In this document: positions 8,519 through 18,139 of the stretch, piece by piece
Numbering within the stretch: position 1 is the first letter of the stretch
Layout: the number at the start of each line of letters is the position of its first letter
Assembly (NCBI GenBank): GCA_025153775.1
Contig: JAOALC010000001.1
Location: forward strand, 682,001-746,000
DNA: 64,000 bases
Direction: 5' to 3'
From: SAR92 clade bacterium H231
Lineage (GTDB): Bacteria; Pseudomonadota; Gammaproteobacteria; Pseudomonadales; Porticoccaceae
Program-made: the position numbers and the translations under genes
The notes under the pieces: generated by a model
The model's database searches: none
What the model saw: the letters and a program-made list of their open reading frames with translations, nothing else
Told to the model about the DNA's origin: nothing

Positions 8519-9691
8519 ATGTCACTGGACTTTGATAGCGCTCGTCTGCCGAATAAAAATCTGACCCCAGAGCACCATGAATGGCGTGCCCAGCTGCGAC
8601 GATTTATTGACCGCGAGATTATGCCCTATGCGGAAGACTGGGATGAGAGTGGCTCAATTCCCCAGGAGCTATGGCCCAAGGCTGCAGAGGTTGGCTTGTT
8701 GGGTATGGGTTACCCAGAGGAGTTTGGTGGAGTCACCGAAGGTATAGATCTGTGGCACGGCATTATCGTCAATGAAGAAATGGCCCGGGTCGCCGTGGGT
8801 GGTGTAGCTGCCACATTGCTGGTGCACGGCATTGGTCTGCCACCAGTGATTAATTTTGGCAGTGACGCAATAAAACAGATGGTAGCCCCGCCTGTATTGG
8901 CAGGCACTAAGCGAATTTCGCTGGCCATCACCGAGCCGGGCGGTGGCTCCGATGTAGCCCAGCTGCAAACCACAGCCCGTCTGGATGGCGACCACTATGT
9001 GGTCAATGGTTCAAAAACCTATATTACCGGCGGCATGAACGCCAACTGGTTTACCACCGCAGTGCGCACTGGTGGAGAGGGTTCAGGCGGTGTATCCACT
9101 CTGCTGATTCCCGCCGATGCAGAGGGCGTATCGCGCACTGCTCTGGATAGAAAGCAGGGCTGGTGGTGCTCGGATACAGCCACCATCTATTTCGACAATG
9201 TTAGTGTGCCTGTGGGCAATTTGCTAGGCCAGGAAAACAAAGGCTTTGCCGTAATTATGAATAACTTTAACTCCGAGCGCCTGGCCATGGCCGCGGCCAT
9301 GGAGGCTCTGTCTCGTGTCTGCCTTGAAGATGCTGTGGCTTGGGCCAGAGAGCGCAAGACCTTTGGTAAGCGCCTCGCCGACCACCAGGTGATTCGCCAT
9401 AAAATTGCCGAGATGAAGCAAAAAATTAATGCGACCCAAGCTTACTTGCTGATGACTTGCGAGCAAATACAGGCGGGAACTGAAAATGCAGGGGATATAG
9501 CACTGTTAAAGGTGCAGTCCAGCCAGACTATGGAGTTCTGTGCCCGGGAGGCGATGCAGATTCTTGGTGGTATTGGCTATATGCGTGGCAGTCGGGTTGA
9601 GCGTATTTATCGCGAGGTGCGGGTTAATGCCATTGGCGGTGGTTCGGAAGAGATTATGCGTGACCTGGCGGCTCGGCAGTTTGGATTGTGA
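8519..9691 (+). CDS. Acyl-CoA dehydrogenase (AtuD/isovaleryl-type active site)
   Basis: This 390-residue FAD flavoenzyme would make the alpha,beta double bond in an acyl-CoA. The FAD/substrate signature ITEPGGGSD is at residues 137-145, and the C-terminal domain has the QILGGIGYMRG and RIYREVRVNAIGGGSEE blocks. The position of the MCAD catalytic Glu is Gly (IGGG). A Glu is instead present on helix G (E253 in NSERLAMA), the arrangement of isovaleryl-CoA and long-chain dehydrogenases. That suits branched substrates, and with the nearby atu-like operon a citronellyl-CoA dehydrogenase role (AtuD) is possible but unproven. It follows the AraC-type regulator and ends at a strong terminator. Confidence 0.9.
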   Translation: MSLDFDSARLPNKNLTPEHHEWRAQLRRFIDREIMPYAEDWDESGSIPQELWPKAAEVGLLGMGYPEEFGGVTEGIDLWHGIIVNEEMARVAVGGVAATLLVHGIGLPPVINFGSDAIKQMVAPPVLAGTKRISLAITEPGGGSDVAQLQTTARLDGDHYVVNGSKTYITGGMNANWFTTAVRTGGEGSGGVSTLLIPADAEGVSRTALDRKQGWWCSDTATIYFDNVSVPVGNLLGQENKGFAVIMNNFNSERLAMAAAMEALSRVCLEDAVAWARERKTFGKRLADHQVIRHKIAEMKQKINATQAYLLMTCEQIQAGTENAGDIALLKVQSSQTMEFCAREAMQILGGIGYMRGSRVERIYREVRVNAIGGGSEEIMRDLAARQFGL

Positions 9692-9712
9692 TATTAGTTG
9701 AGCGGATTGATC

Positions 9713-9747
9713 TCGAGGCCGGCATCCCTGCTGGCCTCGATTTTGTC
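9713..9747 (+). terminator. Intrinsic terminator after the acyl-CoA dehydrogenase gene
   Basis: An 11-bp stem (TCGAGGCCGGC at 9713-9723 and GCTGGCCTCGA at 9730-9740, one G-T wobble) with a six-base loop is followed by TTTTGTCT. Confidence 0.8.
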
Positions 9748-9801
9748 TGAGGACAGCGCAGCTTCACTCGCCCCATACTCAGACAGCCTAAATAATAGAC
9801 C

Positions 9802-10101
9802 TCAAGACAACAGTGGCCCCAACTTCATAGCCACACCCATATCCCCCTGAATCTTTAACTTGCCAGACATAAATGCAGAGGTTCCATCAAGCTTGCCATC
9901 AGCCATTTCCATAAAATTCTCAAGACTGATTACCATAGTGCAGTTAGCCTCGGCATCGTCGTTGCTAATATGATTAGGTACCTGGGTTGCATCCAAAACC
10001 AAAATGCCTTGGTCACCAAAATCAAACTTTAAGATAGAACCCAGGCCACAGTCCTCCCCAATTTTATCCTTTAAACCAGCAGTAACAGCTTCTAGAGACA
10101 T
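9802..10101 (-). CDS. SCP2 sterol-carrier-domain protein
   Basis: This single-domain, ~99-residue protein of the SCP2 sterol transfer family has a C-terminal FMSGKLKIQGDMGVAMKL block typical of the fold. Such proteins bind acyl-CoAs or other lipids in a hydrophobic tunnel. I place the start at ATG 10101, preceded by GAGGG with 7-nt spacing; an in-frame TTG two codons upstream is less likely. It is monocistronic and convergent with the acyl-CoA dehydrogenase gene. A lipid-carrier role in the surrounding acyl-CoA catabolism is inferred from family and location. Confidence 0.85.
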   Translation of the reverse strand: MSLEAVTAGLKDKIGEDCGLGSILKFDFGDQGILVLDATQVPNHISNDDAEANCTMVISLENFMEMADGKLDGTSAFMSGKLKIQGDMGVAMKLGPLLS

Positions 10102-10367
10102 ATCCAAACCCTCAGTTTATTATTTAAGCCCGCCAGTGGCGGACCTTTGCAATATTTTGACAGTTACACTGTAAAAATAATTGCCCTCAAACTCAACATA
10201 AATTTATTATTCCAAGTAAAGGGTAGGTAAGAGAGCGGGGCAAGCCAAAACCCCGCCACAGAAATAATAGTTTGTGTCGTTTTTTAGCTCTGACTCTGTA
10301 ATAGTGGGGCCGACAATTTAATCTCTAATCTAGATCCCCAGAAATAAAATAATAAATAAGGGTAAAA

Positions 10368-11669
10368 ATGCACAGGTCACTAGAGCAACCGCAAGCATCA
10401 CCAAAAGCCACGGGCATACTGCTGTTTTTGCTGCTGCTCAATATTCTTAATATGGTGGATCGCACCCTGATCACCAGCTTTGGCACAGCCATAATCACCG
10501 ACCTGGGTTTGAGTGACTCCCAGTTTGGCCTGCTGACTGGCCCAATCTTTGTGTTCTTTTACTCCATTATGGGCCTGTTTATGGGCGCCCTGGCTGATCG
10601 TGTTCATCGCCCGCGCCTGATTGCCGCTGGTCTGGTGCTCTGGAGTGCACTAACCGCTGTCTCTGGTGTGGCTAAGAATTTTGCGCAGATCGGTGTTGCC
10701 CGATTATTTATAGGCGTGGGGGAGTCTGCGATGGCGCCTTCGGCAATCTCAATGATTTCTGATATGTTCCCCAAGGCCAAGCGAGGCACTGCAACTGGAA
10801 TCTATTATTTGGGTGTGCCTCTGGGCGCCGGTGCCAGCTTTATAGTGGCGGGCATTCTCGGGCCTATGATTGGCTGGCGCAATTGCTTTTTGTTGCTGGG
10901 AGGCCTGGGTCTGGTGTTAGCACTGGTGCTTCTGTTTATTAAGGATCCAGAGCGCGGTGCCATGGAGGAGAAGGGCTCTGAGGTTGACCAGCAGGAGAGT
11001 CTGATTGGTGGCAACTGGCGGTCCATAGTCTCTGATGTTTTTCAGGTAGTGAAGTCAACGCCTGCTCTAGCCTGGACCATGGTCGGGGCTGTGTTTCTGC
11101 ATATACCTCTGGGCGCCGGGCAGTTTGCTATAGTCTGGCTGGAGCGGGAGCGAGGCTTTGGCATTGGTGAAATCAGTGCTACCTATGGACTGGTCTATAT
11201 AGTCTTTGGCACCGCTGGCACATTTTTGGGTGGCATACTCAGCGACTGGTATCAGGCCAGATACAAAGGTGGCCGGGTAAGGTTTTTAGCCCTGTTAATG
11301 TTGGCAGTGACGCCACTACTGATTTCATTTCGCTTTGTAGATCCTTCATCGGCGCTGTTCTATGTAGGCATGGCTGCGGGTATGTTTAGCGTAAGTTCCT
11401 TCTATGGGCCGGCATTTTCTACGGTGCAGGACCTGACGCCAGTGCGCCTGCGCGGGGTAATGACAGGGCTGTTACTGGTGGCCTGCAATCTTCTTGGTCT
11501 GGGTATAGGCGCCATGATGACTGGTGTTCTCAGCGATGTTTTCTCCGCCAATAATATATTTGAGCCCCTTACCAAAGCCCTATTGAGTGCCGATATCTTG
11601 TCTGCAGCTGCGCCAGTAAGCTTTATTATCGCCTCTATCTACCTCGAAAAGATGAAGGCCAGAGCCTAG
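10368..11669 (+). CDS. MFS transporter (spinster-like)
   Basis: This 433-residue major facilitator protein has about 12 predicted membrane helices. The first helix carries LLNILNMVDRTL, typical of spinster-like MFS proteins, and the loop 2-3 signature is GALADRVHRPRLI. A charged central loop (KDPERGAMEEKG to VDQQES) separates the two six-helix halves. AAGGGT lies about 6 nt before ATG. It precedes the atu-like operon by 135 bp on the same strand, so uptake or efflux of the organic acid metabolised there is plausible; the substrate is not readable. Confidence 0.87.
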   Translation: MHRSLEQPQASPKATGILLFLLLLNILNMVDRTLITSFGTAIITDLGLSDSQFGLLTGPIFVFFYSIMGLFMGALADRVHRPRLIAAGLVLWSALTAVSGVAKNFAQIGVARLFIGVGESAMAPSAISMISDMFPKAKRGTATGIYYLGVPLGAGASFIVAGILGPMIGWRNCFLLLGGLGLVLALVLLFIKDPERGAMEEKGSEVDQQESLIGGNWRSIVSDVFQVVKSTPALAWTMVGAVFLHIPLGAGQFAIVWLERERGFGIGEISATYGLVYIVFGTAGTFLGGILSDWYQARYKGGRVRFLALLMLAVTPLLISFRFVDPSSALFYVGMAAGMFSVSSFYGPAFSTVQDLTPVRLRGVMTGLLLVACNLLGLGIGAMMTGVLSDVFSANNIFEPLTKALLSADILSAAAPVSFIIASIYLEKMKARA

Positions 11670-11804
11670 GTTGCCAATTTGGTCGGTCGCCCAACGCAGA
11701 TTAATTGGCATAGGCTCTTAAATTGCTGGCATAGAATCCAAAGAGTGTTCTCCGGTAAGTCAGTAGTATTTGTTCCCTTAGTGATTTTTTGGAGAATATA
11801 GCCG

Positions 11805-13619
11805 ATGGCAGAGAAAACCCTTCGTATAGCAGGCGCCAGTGGCTTTTGGGGCGATGCCGCTAGAGCCACGCCGCAACTGTTAAAAGACGGCAATCTGGAC
11901 TTTATTGCCTACGACTATCTGGCCGAAATTACCATGTCGATTATGGCTCGCGCCCGAGCTAAAAATCCCGATTATGGCTATGCCCTAGACTTTGTTACTG
12001 GGGCCATGAAACCCAATCTTAAAGAGATCGCCCGCCAGGGGGTCAAAATTGTCTCCAATGCCGGCGGTGTAAACCCCCAGGCCTGCGCCAATGCGCTGCG
12101 TGCTGTGATTGCAGATATGGGTTTAGATTTAAAGGTCGCCTGTGTGCTGGGGGACGATATGATCGCCCAGGCTGATCAGCTGGCAGGGCAGGGCTTCACT
12201 GAGATGTTTACTGGTGCCGCTTTTCCGTCTGTAGATAAAATCGCCAGTATCAATGCCTATCTGGGTGCCTTTCCGGTGGCTAAAGCTCTGGATGAGGGTG
12301 CAGATATTGTGGTAACGGGCCGCAGTGTCGATAGCGCCGTTACTCTAGGCGCCTGTATCCATACTTTTGGTTGGGGTCGGGATGATCTCGACCAGTTGGC
12401 CATGGGTTCATTGGCTGGCCATATTATTGAATGTGGCCCCCAGGCAACTGGCGGTAACTTTACCGACTGGGAAGAGGTTGAAAGCCTGGAGACCATAGGT
12501 TACCCCATAGCTGAGGTGCGGGCTGATGGCAGCTTTGACTGCTCCAAGCCCGAGGGTACTGGTGGTCTGGTGAATCGCGCAACCATTGCTGAGCAGATGG
12601 TCTATGAAATTGGTGACCCCCAGGCCTATATGCTGCCGGATGTGGTCTGTGATTTCTCCAATGTTGAGCTTGAGCAGCTGGCAGAAAATCTAGTGCGTGT
12701 TACTGGCGCCACTGGCTTGCCTGCTCCGGATACTTATAAAGTCTGCACCACCTATGCCGATGAATTTCGCGGTGGCACCAATATGACGTTTTATGGGGTG
12801 GATGCCGACCGCAAAGCGCAAAAGCTTGCAGATGCTATTTTTACCGCCTCCCGCCGCACTCTAAAACAGCTGGGCTTAGCCGACTTTAGTGAAACCAGTG
12901 TCGAACTGATTGGTGCCGAGAGCCAGTACGGTAGCAATGCTCAGATCAGCCAATGTCGTGAGCTGGTGATGAAGATTGCCGCCAAACACCCGGATGCCGC
13001 TGGCATTGGCATTATGCTCAAAGAATCTGTGGGTCTGGGGCTGGCAACACCGCCTGGGCTCTCTGGTTTTGCCGGTGCAAGGCCGAGCCCATCGCCCGTG
13101 GTGCGATTATTTTCCTTTGCGCTGCCCAAGGGCACAGCAAAAATTCAGGTGGAGATGGATGGGGCGGTCATGGATGTGCCCGATACTCAGGGTGTTGCCT
13201 TGAATCGGGCTGCGCTCAGCAGGCCTGATATGCCGGCATCCCCCACTGATGCCACAGTCTCTGTGCCGCTGATCAAACTGGCTTGGGCTCGCAGTGGCGA
13301 CAAAGGTGACAAGGCGAATATAGGGGTTATTGCCCGCAAGCCAGAGTATCTGCCCTATATCTATGCTGCGCTCACTGAGCAGGCAGTGGCGGATCGTTTC
13401 GGGCATTTTTTGCCCGCTGGAGCCACGGCTGTGAGTCAGACCTATGTCGAGCGCTATCTAATGCCTGGCACAGATGCGATTAACTTTTTAATTCATGATG
13501 TACTGGGCGGCGGTGGCATGGCCAGTATTCGCAATGACGCTCAGGGTAAAGGCTATGGCCAGCTAATGCTGGATGCGGCCATTCCGGTAAGTGCCGCTAT
13601 TGCCAGCCAACTCAAATAA
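11805..13619 (+). CDS. atuA: AtuA-like acyclic terpene utilisation protein (DUF1446)
   Basis: This 604-residue protein is of the AtuA family, with the N-terminal DUF1446 domain (start RIAGASGFWGDA, then KIVSNAGGVNPQACA and the long GRSVDSAVTLGA region) and a C-terminal AtuA-like domain recognisable as LAWARSGDKGDKANIGV. In some lineages the two domains are separate proteins; here they are fused, as in Pseudomonas. The biochemical function of AtuA is not established, but in Pseudomonas the gene heads the atu operon for citronellol/geraniol degradation. It lies 28 bp before the carboxylase beta gene. SD-like TGGAGAA lies about 11 nt before ATG. Confidence 0.88.
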   Translation: MAEKTLRIAGASGFWGDAARATPQLLKDGNLDFIAYDYLAEITMSIMARARAKNPDYGYALDFVTGAMKPNLKEIARQGVKIVSNAGGVNPQACANALRAVIADMGLDLKVACVLGDDMIAQADQLAGQGFTEMFTGAAFPSVDKIASINAYLGAFPVAKALDEGADIVVTGRSVDSAVTLGACIHTFGWGRDDLDQLAMGSLAGHIIECGPQATGGNFTDWEEVESLETIGYPIAEVRADGSFDCSKPEGTGGLVNRATIAEQMVYEIGDPQAYMLPDVVCDFSNVELEQLAENLVRVTGATGLPAPDTYKVCTTYADEFRGGTNMTFYGVDADRKAQKLADAIFTASRRTLKQLGLADFSETSVELIGAESQYGSNAQISQCRELVMKIAAKHPDAAGIGIMLKESVGLGLATPPGLSGFAGARPSPSPVVRLFSFALPKGTAKIQVEMDGAVMDVPDTQGVALNRAALSRPDMPASPTDATVSVPLIKLAWARSGDKGDKANIGVIARKPEYLPYIYAALTEQAVADRFGHFLPAGATAVSQTYVERYLMPGTDAINFLIHDVLGGGGMASIRNDAQGKGYGQLMLDAAIPVSAAIASQLK

Positions 13620-13647
13620 ATAACAAGACCAATCTGGAGATCTATCC

Positions 13648-15270
13648 ATGGCAGTATTTGCCTCAAAAATAAATACCAGCTCAGAGACCTATTTAAGGCA
13701 GCGGGCAGAGATGCTTGAGCTGGTGGTTAAGCTCAATGAGCTCAATAGCCGCGGTCGTGCCATTTCGGAAAAGCGCAAGCCGCGCTTTGATAAGCGGGGT
13801 CAGTTAACTCCCAGAGAGCGCCTGGCGCGATTGCTAGATCCCGGTATGCCATTTTTGGAGATCGGTAATCTGGCGGGCTATAAGCTGGATACCAAAGACG
13901 AAGCCAAGTCGATTCCGGGCGGCACAGTGATTTCCGGGATTGGTTTTATCTCTGGGGTGCGCTGCTGCGTGGTGGTAGACGATAGCGGCATACTGGCGGG
14001 CTCATTGACCCTGGCCGGTGGTTACCGCATTGCTCGGGCCCAGCAGATTTCTCTCGAGCAAAGATTGCCCTTTGTGCATCTGGTAGAGAGTGCCGGTGGT
14101 GACCTAATGAATTACACCGTTGAGAACTTTGCAGAGGGCGGCGACCTGTTTGGCGCGCTGGCAAAACTAAGTAAAGAGGGCATTCCGGTGATCTCTATAC
14201 TGCATGGCTCGTCTACCGCCGGTGGTGCCTATATGCCGGGTCTGAGTGACTATGTGATTGCGGTTAAGGGCACGGGCCGCGCCTTTTTAGCTGGCCCGCC
14301 GCTGCTTAAAGCGGCTACGGGAGAGATAGCTACTGAAGAAGAGCTGGGCGGCTCGGAGATGCATGCCACTACCTCAGGCCTGGCGGAATATCTGGCGGAA
14401 AATGATGGCCATGGCATTCAGATCTGTCGCGAAGTAGTGGCCCGTCTGCAGTGGAATGATAGCTGCCAGCTGCCCGAGGCTAGGGAATTTGCCGAACCCA
14501 TCTATGACCCAGACGAGCTTGCCGGAGTGATTCCGGTAGATTATCGCACCCCTTATGATATGCGTGAGCTAGTAGCCCGAGTGGTGGATGGCTCCGATTT
14601 TCTTGATTTTAAACCGCGCTTTGGCGTTTCTACCGTCTGTATTCAGGCAGAGATTTACGGCCAGGCGGTGGGCATTATTGGCAACAATGGCCCCATTGAT
14701 CCCCAGGGTGCCAACAAGGCTACACAGTTTTTACAACTATTAGACCAGGCTGATATTCCAGCGCTGTTTTTCCAAAATACCACCGGCTATATAGTAGGCA
14801 CCAAGTCAGAGCAGGCGGGCATGATTAAGCATGGCTCGAAGATGATTCAGGCAGTGCGCAATATCGAAGTGCCGCGCATTACCTTTATGACTGGCGCCAG
14901 CTTTGGTGCCGGCAACTACGGTATGTGCGGTCGCGGCTATGATCCGGATTTTCTCTATACCTTCCCCAATGCCAAGATGGGTGTGATGGGTGGTGAGCAG
15001 GCGGCTAAAACCATGTCTATGGTGGCCCGAGGCAAGGCGGCAGCCATGGGTGTGGAGCCAGATGAAGAGGCGCTGGCCGCTCAGGAGAAGGGCCTGGCCC
15101 ATATCTTTGACTCCCAGTCTGATGCTTTCTATACCTCCGGTCATCTGCTGGACGATGGCATGATCGACCCGCGCAATATGCGCAAAACCTTGGGTCTGCT
15201 GCTGGAAACTGTGCGCGAAGCGCGCCATAGAACAGTGCGTCCTAATAGCTTTGGCATTGCCCGCCTGTAA
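13648..15270 (+). CDS. atuC: Acyl-CoA carboxylase beta subunit, geranyl-CoA carboxylase-like
   Basis: This 540-residue carboxyltransferase subunit has two crotonase-like halves. It transfers carboxyl from biotin to the gamma carbon of a 3-methyl-branched enoyl-CoA. The oxyanion-hole loops are visible as GSSTAGGAYMPGLSDY and MTGASFGAGNYGMCG. In the acyl pocket, methylcrotonyl-CoA carboxylases have DHFGRxF; here the corresponding stretch is AEGGDLF (G164-G165), lacking the Phe. Removal of that bulky residue is associated with the longer geranyl-CoA substrate. Neighbours AtuA, an enoyl-CoA hydratase and the biotin subunit support the AtuC assignment. A leucine-pathway MccB/LiuB role is the alternative. 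Confidence 0.85.
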   Translation: MAVFASKINTSSETYLRQRAEMLELVVKLNELNSRGRAISEKRKPRFDKRGQLTPRERLARLLDPGMPFLEIGNLAGYKLDTKDEAKSIPGGTVISGIGFISGVRCCVVVDDSGILAGSLTLAGGYRIARAQQISLEQRLPFVHLVESAGGDLMNYTVENFAEGGDLFGALAKLSKEGIPVISILHGSSTAGGAYMPGLSDYVIAVKGTGRAFLAGPPLLKAATGEIATEEELGGSEMHATTSGLAEYLAENDGHGIQICREVVARLQWNDSCQLPEAREFAEPIYDPDELAGVIPVDYRTPYDMRELVARVVDGSDFLDFKPRFGVSTVCIQAEIYGQAVGIIGNNGPIDPQGANKATQFLQLLDQADIPALFFQNTTGYIVGTKSEQAGMIKHGSKMIQAVRNIEVPRITFMTGASFGAGNYGMCGRGYDPDFLYTFPNAKMGVMGGEQAAKTMSMVARGKAAAMGVEPDEEALAAQEKGLAHIFDSQSDAFYTSGHLLDDGMIDPRNMRKTLGLLLETVREARHRTVRPNSFGIARL

Positions 15271-15299
15271 CTCTTTAACTCTGGAAACTGAGAATAATT

Positions 15300-16115
15300 A
15301 TGAGTGATCTATCAAGCTCTGAACTGCCAGCTACCCAGTCTCTGATTTTGGAGCGGGATAAGTCGGTATTAAAAATTTGGTTTAACCGCCCAGAGGCCAA
15401 AAATGCCCTATCGGCGGAAATGACTGAGGAATTACATGCTGTGCTGGATGCTGTGTGCGATGACCGTAGCATTCGCACTATTGTCTTGCGCGGTGCTGGC
15501 GGTGTGTTCTGCGCCGGTGGCGATATCAAAGGCTTTAAGTCGGGCATGCAGGCCACAGATGCAGATGAAGTGGCCGCTAGCAATCGCAGCTTTGGCGATC
15601 TGATGATCAAGCTAAATGAGCAGCCTCAGGTGGTGATTATTCTGGTTGAGGGTGCTGCTATTGGCGGTGGCTTGGGTCTGGCCTGTGTGGCCGATGTGAC
15701 CTTGGTGACTGCGGAGGCCCGCTTCCGTTTAAGCGAAACCAGTTTGGGCATACCGCCGGCGCAGATAGCGCCCTTTGTGACCGAGCGAGTGGGTTTAACC
15801 CAGGCCCGACGACTGATGCTAACCGGGGCCAGGTTTAAGGGTGAAGAAGCTGTAACCCTAGGTATTGCCCATGGTGTGGCGGCGGATACAGCGGATTTGG
15901 AGGCCCAGTGCCAGACCATACTGGGCCATATTCAGGCCTGTGCTCCAGGAGCCAATGCGGTGACCAAAGGTATTTTATTTGAATCACTGCGCCGTCCCCG
16001 GGCTGAGGCGCTGGATTTTGCCTCCCGGGGATTTGCCCACTGTATGTTGAGCCCTGAGGGCCTGGAAGGGGTGGCGGCTTTTGTTGAAAAGCGCTCTGCC
16101 TCTTGGAATAAATAA
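15300..16115 (+). CDS. atuE: Enoyl-CoA hydratase/isomerase family (AtuE-like)
   Basis: This 271-residue crotonase-fold protein sits between the two carboxylase subunit genes. The oxyanion-hole segment is FCAGGDIKGF and the second is VEGAAIGGGLGLACVAD. Catalytic Glu candidates follow in RLSETSLGIPP. In atu operons this position holds isohexenylglutaconyl-CoA hydratase, which hydrates the carboxylated product; in liu operons it holds methylglutaconyl-CoA hydratase (LiuC). AtuE is preferred because the operon starts with AtuA, but the two hydratases are close relatives. Confidence 0.82.
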   Translation: MSDLSSSELPATQSLILERDKSVLKIWFNRPEAKNALSAEMTEELHAVLDAVCDDRSIRTIVLRGAGGVFCAGGDIKGFKSGMQATDADEVAASNRSFGDLMIKLNEQPQVVIILVEGAAIGGGLGLACVADVTLVTAEARFRLSETSLGIPPAQIAPFVTERVGLTQARRLMLTGARFKGEEAVTLGIAHGVAADTADLEAQCQTILGHIQACAPGANAVTKGILFESLRRPRAEALDFASRGFAHCMLSPEGLEGVAAFVEKRSASWNK

Positions 16116-16129
16116 TAGGAATTCTATTG

Positions 16130-18139
16130 ATGAAACCCTTTAACAGTATTTTGATTGCCAACCGCGGCGAGATTGCCTGCCGGGTTATTCGTACCGCCAA
16201 ACAGCTGGGCTACCGCACCATTGCGGTGTACTCCGAGGCCGATGCTGGTGCGCCCCATATGCAGCTGGCCGATGCCGCTGTCTGTATTGGCCCAGGCCCT
16301 GTGGGAGAGTCCTACCTGCTGGCGGATAATATTCTTGCCGCAGCCGCGTCCAGTGGCGCTGAAGCCATTCATCCAGGCTATGGTTTTCTCAGTGAAAATG
16401 CCGCCTTTGCCGAGGCAGTTGAGTCTGCCGGGCTAGTATTTATTGGGCCGACCAGAGAAGCCATTGATGTAATGGGCAATAAGGCCGAGTCCAAGCGCCG
16501 CATGATTGATGCTGGTGTGCCCTGCGTGCCGGGCTATGAGGGTCTGGACCAGTCGGATAAAACCCTGCTGGCCGAGGGCAATAAGATTGATTTGCCTCTG
16601 ATGGTAAAGGCTGCGGCTGGCGGCGGTGGTCGTGGTATGCGTCTGGTGCATGATTATAAAGAGCTGGCCAATGCCATCAAGCTGGCGCGGGCCGAGGCGG
16701 AGAGTGCCTTTGGCTCTGGTGAGCTGATTTTGGAAAAAGCCATTATTCAGCCCCGCCATGTGGAGATTCAGGTATTTGCCGATACCCAGGGCAATACTAT
16801 TCATCTGGGTGAGCGGGACTGTTCAGTGCAGCGCCGTCATCAGAAGGTTGTGGAAGAGGCCCCATGCCCGATTATGACCCCGGAACTCCGCAAGCAGATG
16901 GGCCAGTCGGCCATTGATGCCGCAAAAAGTGTTAACTATCGCGGCGCAGGCACAGTGGAATTTCTACTTGATAGCAGCGGTGCCTTTTACTTTCTTGAGA
17001 TGAATACCAGGCTGCAGGTGGAGCATCCGGTGACCGAGTTGATTACTGGTCTGGATTTGGTCGAGCTGCAAATTAATGTGGCTCAGGGGCAGCCTCTGGG
17101 CTTAACTCAGGAAGATATAAAACTCCAGGGCGCTGCTATAGAAGTGCGCCTGTACACAGAGGATGCCAGTCAGGATTTTTTACCCGCCTCAGGTCCGGTA
17201 GATTTGTGGCAGCCAGCCAGTGGAGTTGGTGTGCGTATTGATGACGGCATCTGCACCGGGCAGGAAATCTCACCTTTTTATGATCCTATGGTAGCCAAGG
17301 TGATTGGCTATGGTGCAGATCGAGAAACTGCTCGCCTGCGATTAATTGATGCGCTAAAAGAAACCGTACTGTTTGGCACGGCCAACAATAAAGATTTTTT
17401 AATTCAGTGTCTGGAAAAGCAGCGCTTTATCGATGGTGCCGCTACCACCGCATTTATTGCCGAGGAGTTTAACGAAACAGATCTGGCTGTGGCCCAACCC
17501 AGTGTCGAAGATGCCGCGGCGGCCGCTGTGATTGATTTAAATCTGGAATATCAGCGCCATTTTGCTCGCAGCACATTGAGCAGCCATAAACTAAAAAACT
17601 GGACCATGGCTAGCGGGCTGGTCTCGCGCAAGCAGTATCAGTTTGGTGAAAGCCTCTATGACCTGTCAATTTCACCCCTGGCCAATAGCCCAGATACCTA
17701 TCTGGTGAGCTGTGCCCAGTCCCAGCAGCAGATTGAAATTCAGCTGCTTACCCTGGAGGGTCAGAGTGCCAGCTTGCTGGTGAATGACTCTACTCAGTTG
17801 GCAACCTTTAAACTGCGCCGGCAGGGGCAGCTGTACTGTTCAATTGCTGGTCGCAGCGCCATGTTTAAAGATCAGATTATCCTCGACGGTGCGGTTGATG
17901 AAGCAGTTGGTGGCGGTCGCGTAGTAGCGCCTATGCACGGTCTGCTGCTGGAGGTGCTGGTCAAGCCAGGAGATCAGGTAATTAAGGGGCAAAATCTGGC
18001 GGTGCTGGAAGCCATGAAAATGCACTATGAAATCATCGCTGAGGTAGATGGCACTGTAGAGGAGGTTACTGCAGTAGCAGGCAACCAAGTGGCCGCCGAT
18101 GACGTATTAATCGAAATACAACAAGAAGAGGCCCACTAA
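16130..18139 (+). CDS. atuF: Biotin-dependent acyl-CoA carboxylase alpha subunit (geranyl/methylcrotonyl type)
   Basis: This ~669-residue protein has a biotin carboxylase domain (IANRGEIACRVIRTAK; ATP-grasp loop KAAAGGGGRGMR; EMNTRLQVEHPVTE), a linker/BT domain, and a C-terminal biotinyl domain with EAMKM, where Lys630 is biotinylated. It carboxylates its own biotin with ATP and bicarbonate for transfer by the beta subunit. ATG 16130 is preferred to the TTG at 16127 because TAGGA lies 9 nt upstream. The stop overlaps the next ATG (TAATG), so the GST that follows is translationally coupled. The intervening hydratase gene supports assignment to an atu- or liu-type pathway. Confidence 0.9.
   Translation: MKPFNSILIANRGEIACRVIRTAKQLGYRTIAVYSEADAGAPHMQLADAAVCIGPGPVGESYLLADNILAAAASSGAEAIHPGYGFLSENAAFAEAVESAGLVFIGPTREAIDVMGNKAESKRRMIDAGVPCVPGYEGLDQSDKTLLAEGNKIDLPLMVKAAAGGGGRGMRLVHDYKELANAIKLARAEAESAFGSGELILEKAIIQPRHVEIQVFADTQGNTIHLGERDCSVQRRHQKVVEEAPCPIMTPELRKQMGQSAIDAAKSVNYRGAGTVEFLLDSSGAFYFLEMNTRLQVEHPVTELITGLDLVELQINVAQGQPLGLTQEDIKLQGAAIEVRLYTEDASQDFLPASGPVDLWQPASGVGVRIDDGICTGQEISPFYDPMVAKVIGYGADRETARLRLIDALKETVLFGTANNKDFLIQCLEKQRFIDGAATTAFIAEEFNETDLAVAQPSVEDAAAAAVIDLNLEYQRHFARSTLSSHKLKNWTMASGLVSRKQYQFGESLYDLSISPLANSPDTYLVSCAQSQQQIEIQLLTLEGQSASLLVNDSTQLATFKLRRQGQLYCSIAGRSAMFKDQIILDGAVDEAVGGGRVVAPMHGLLLEVLVKPGDQVIKGQNLAVLEAMKMHYEIIAEVDGTVEEVTAVAGNQVAADDVLIEIQQEEAH

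Noticed and set aside
15835-16372. Minus-strand frames across the hydratase/carboxylase junction
   Set aside because: Proline- and glycine-rich antisense products without start signals or family resemblance.
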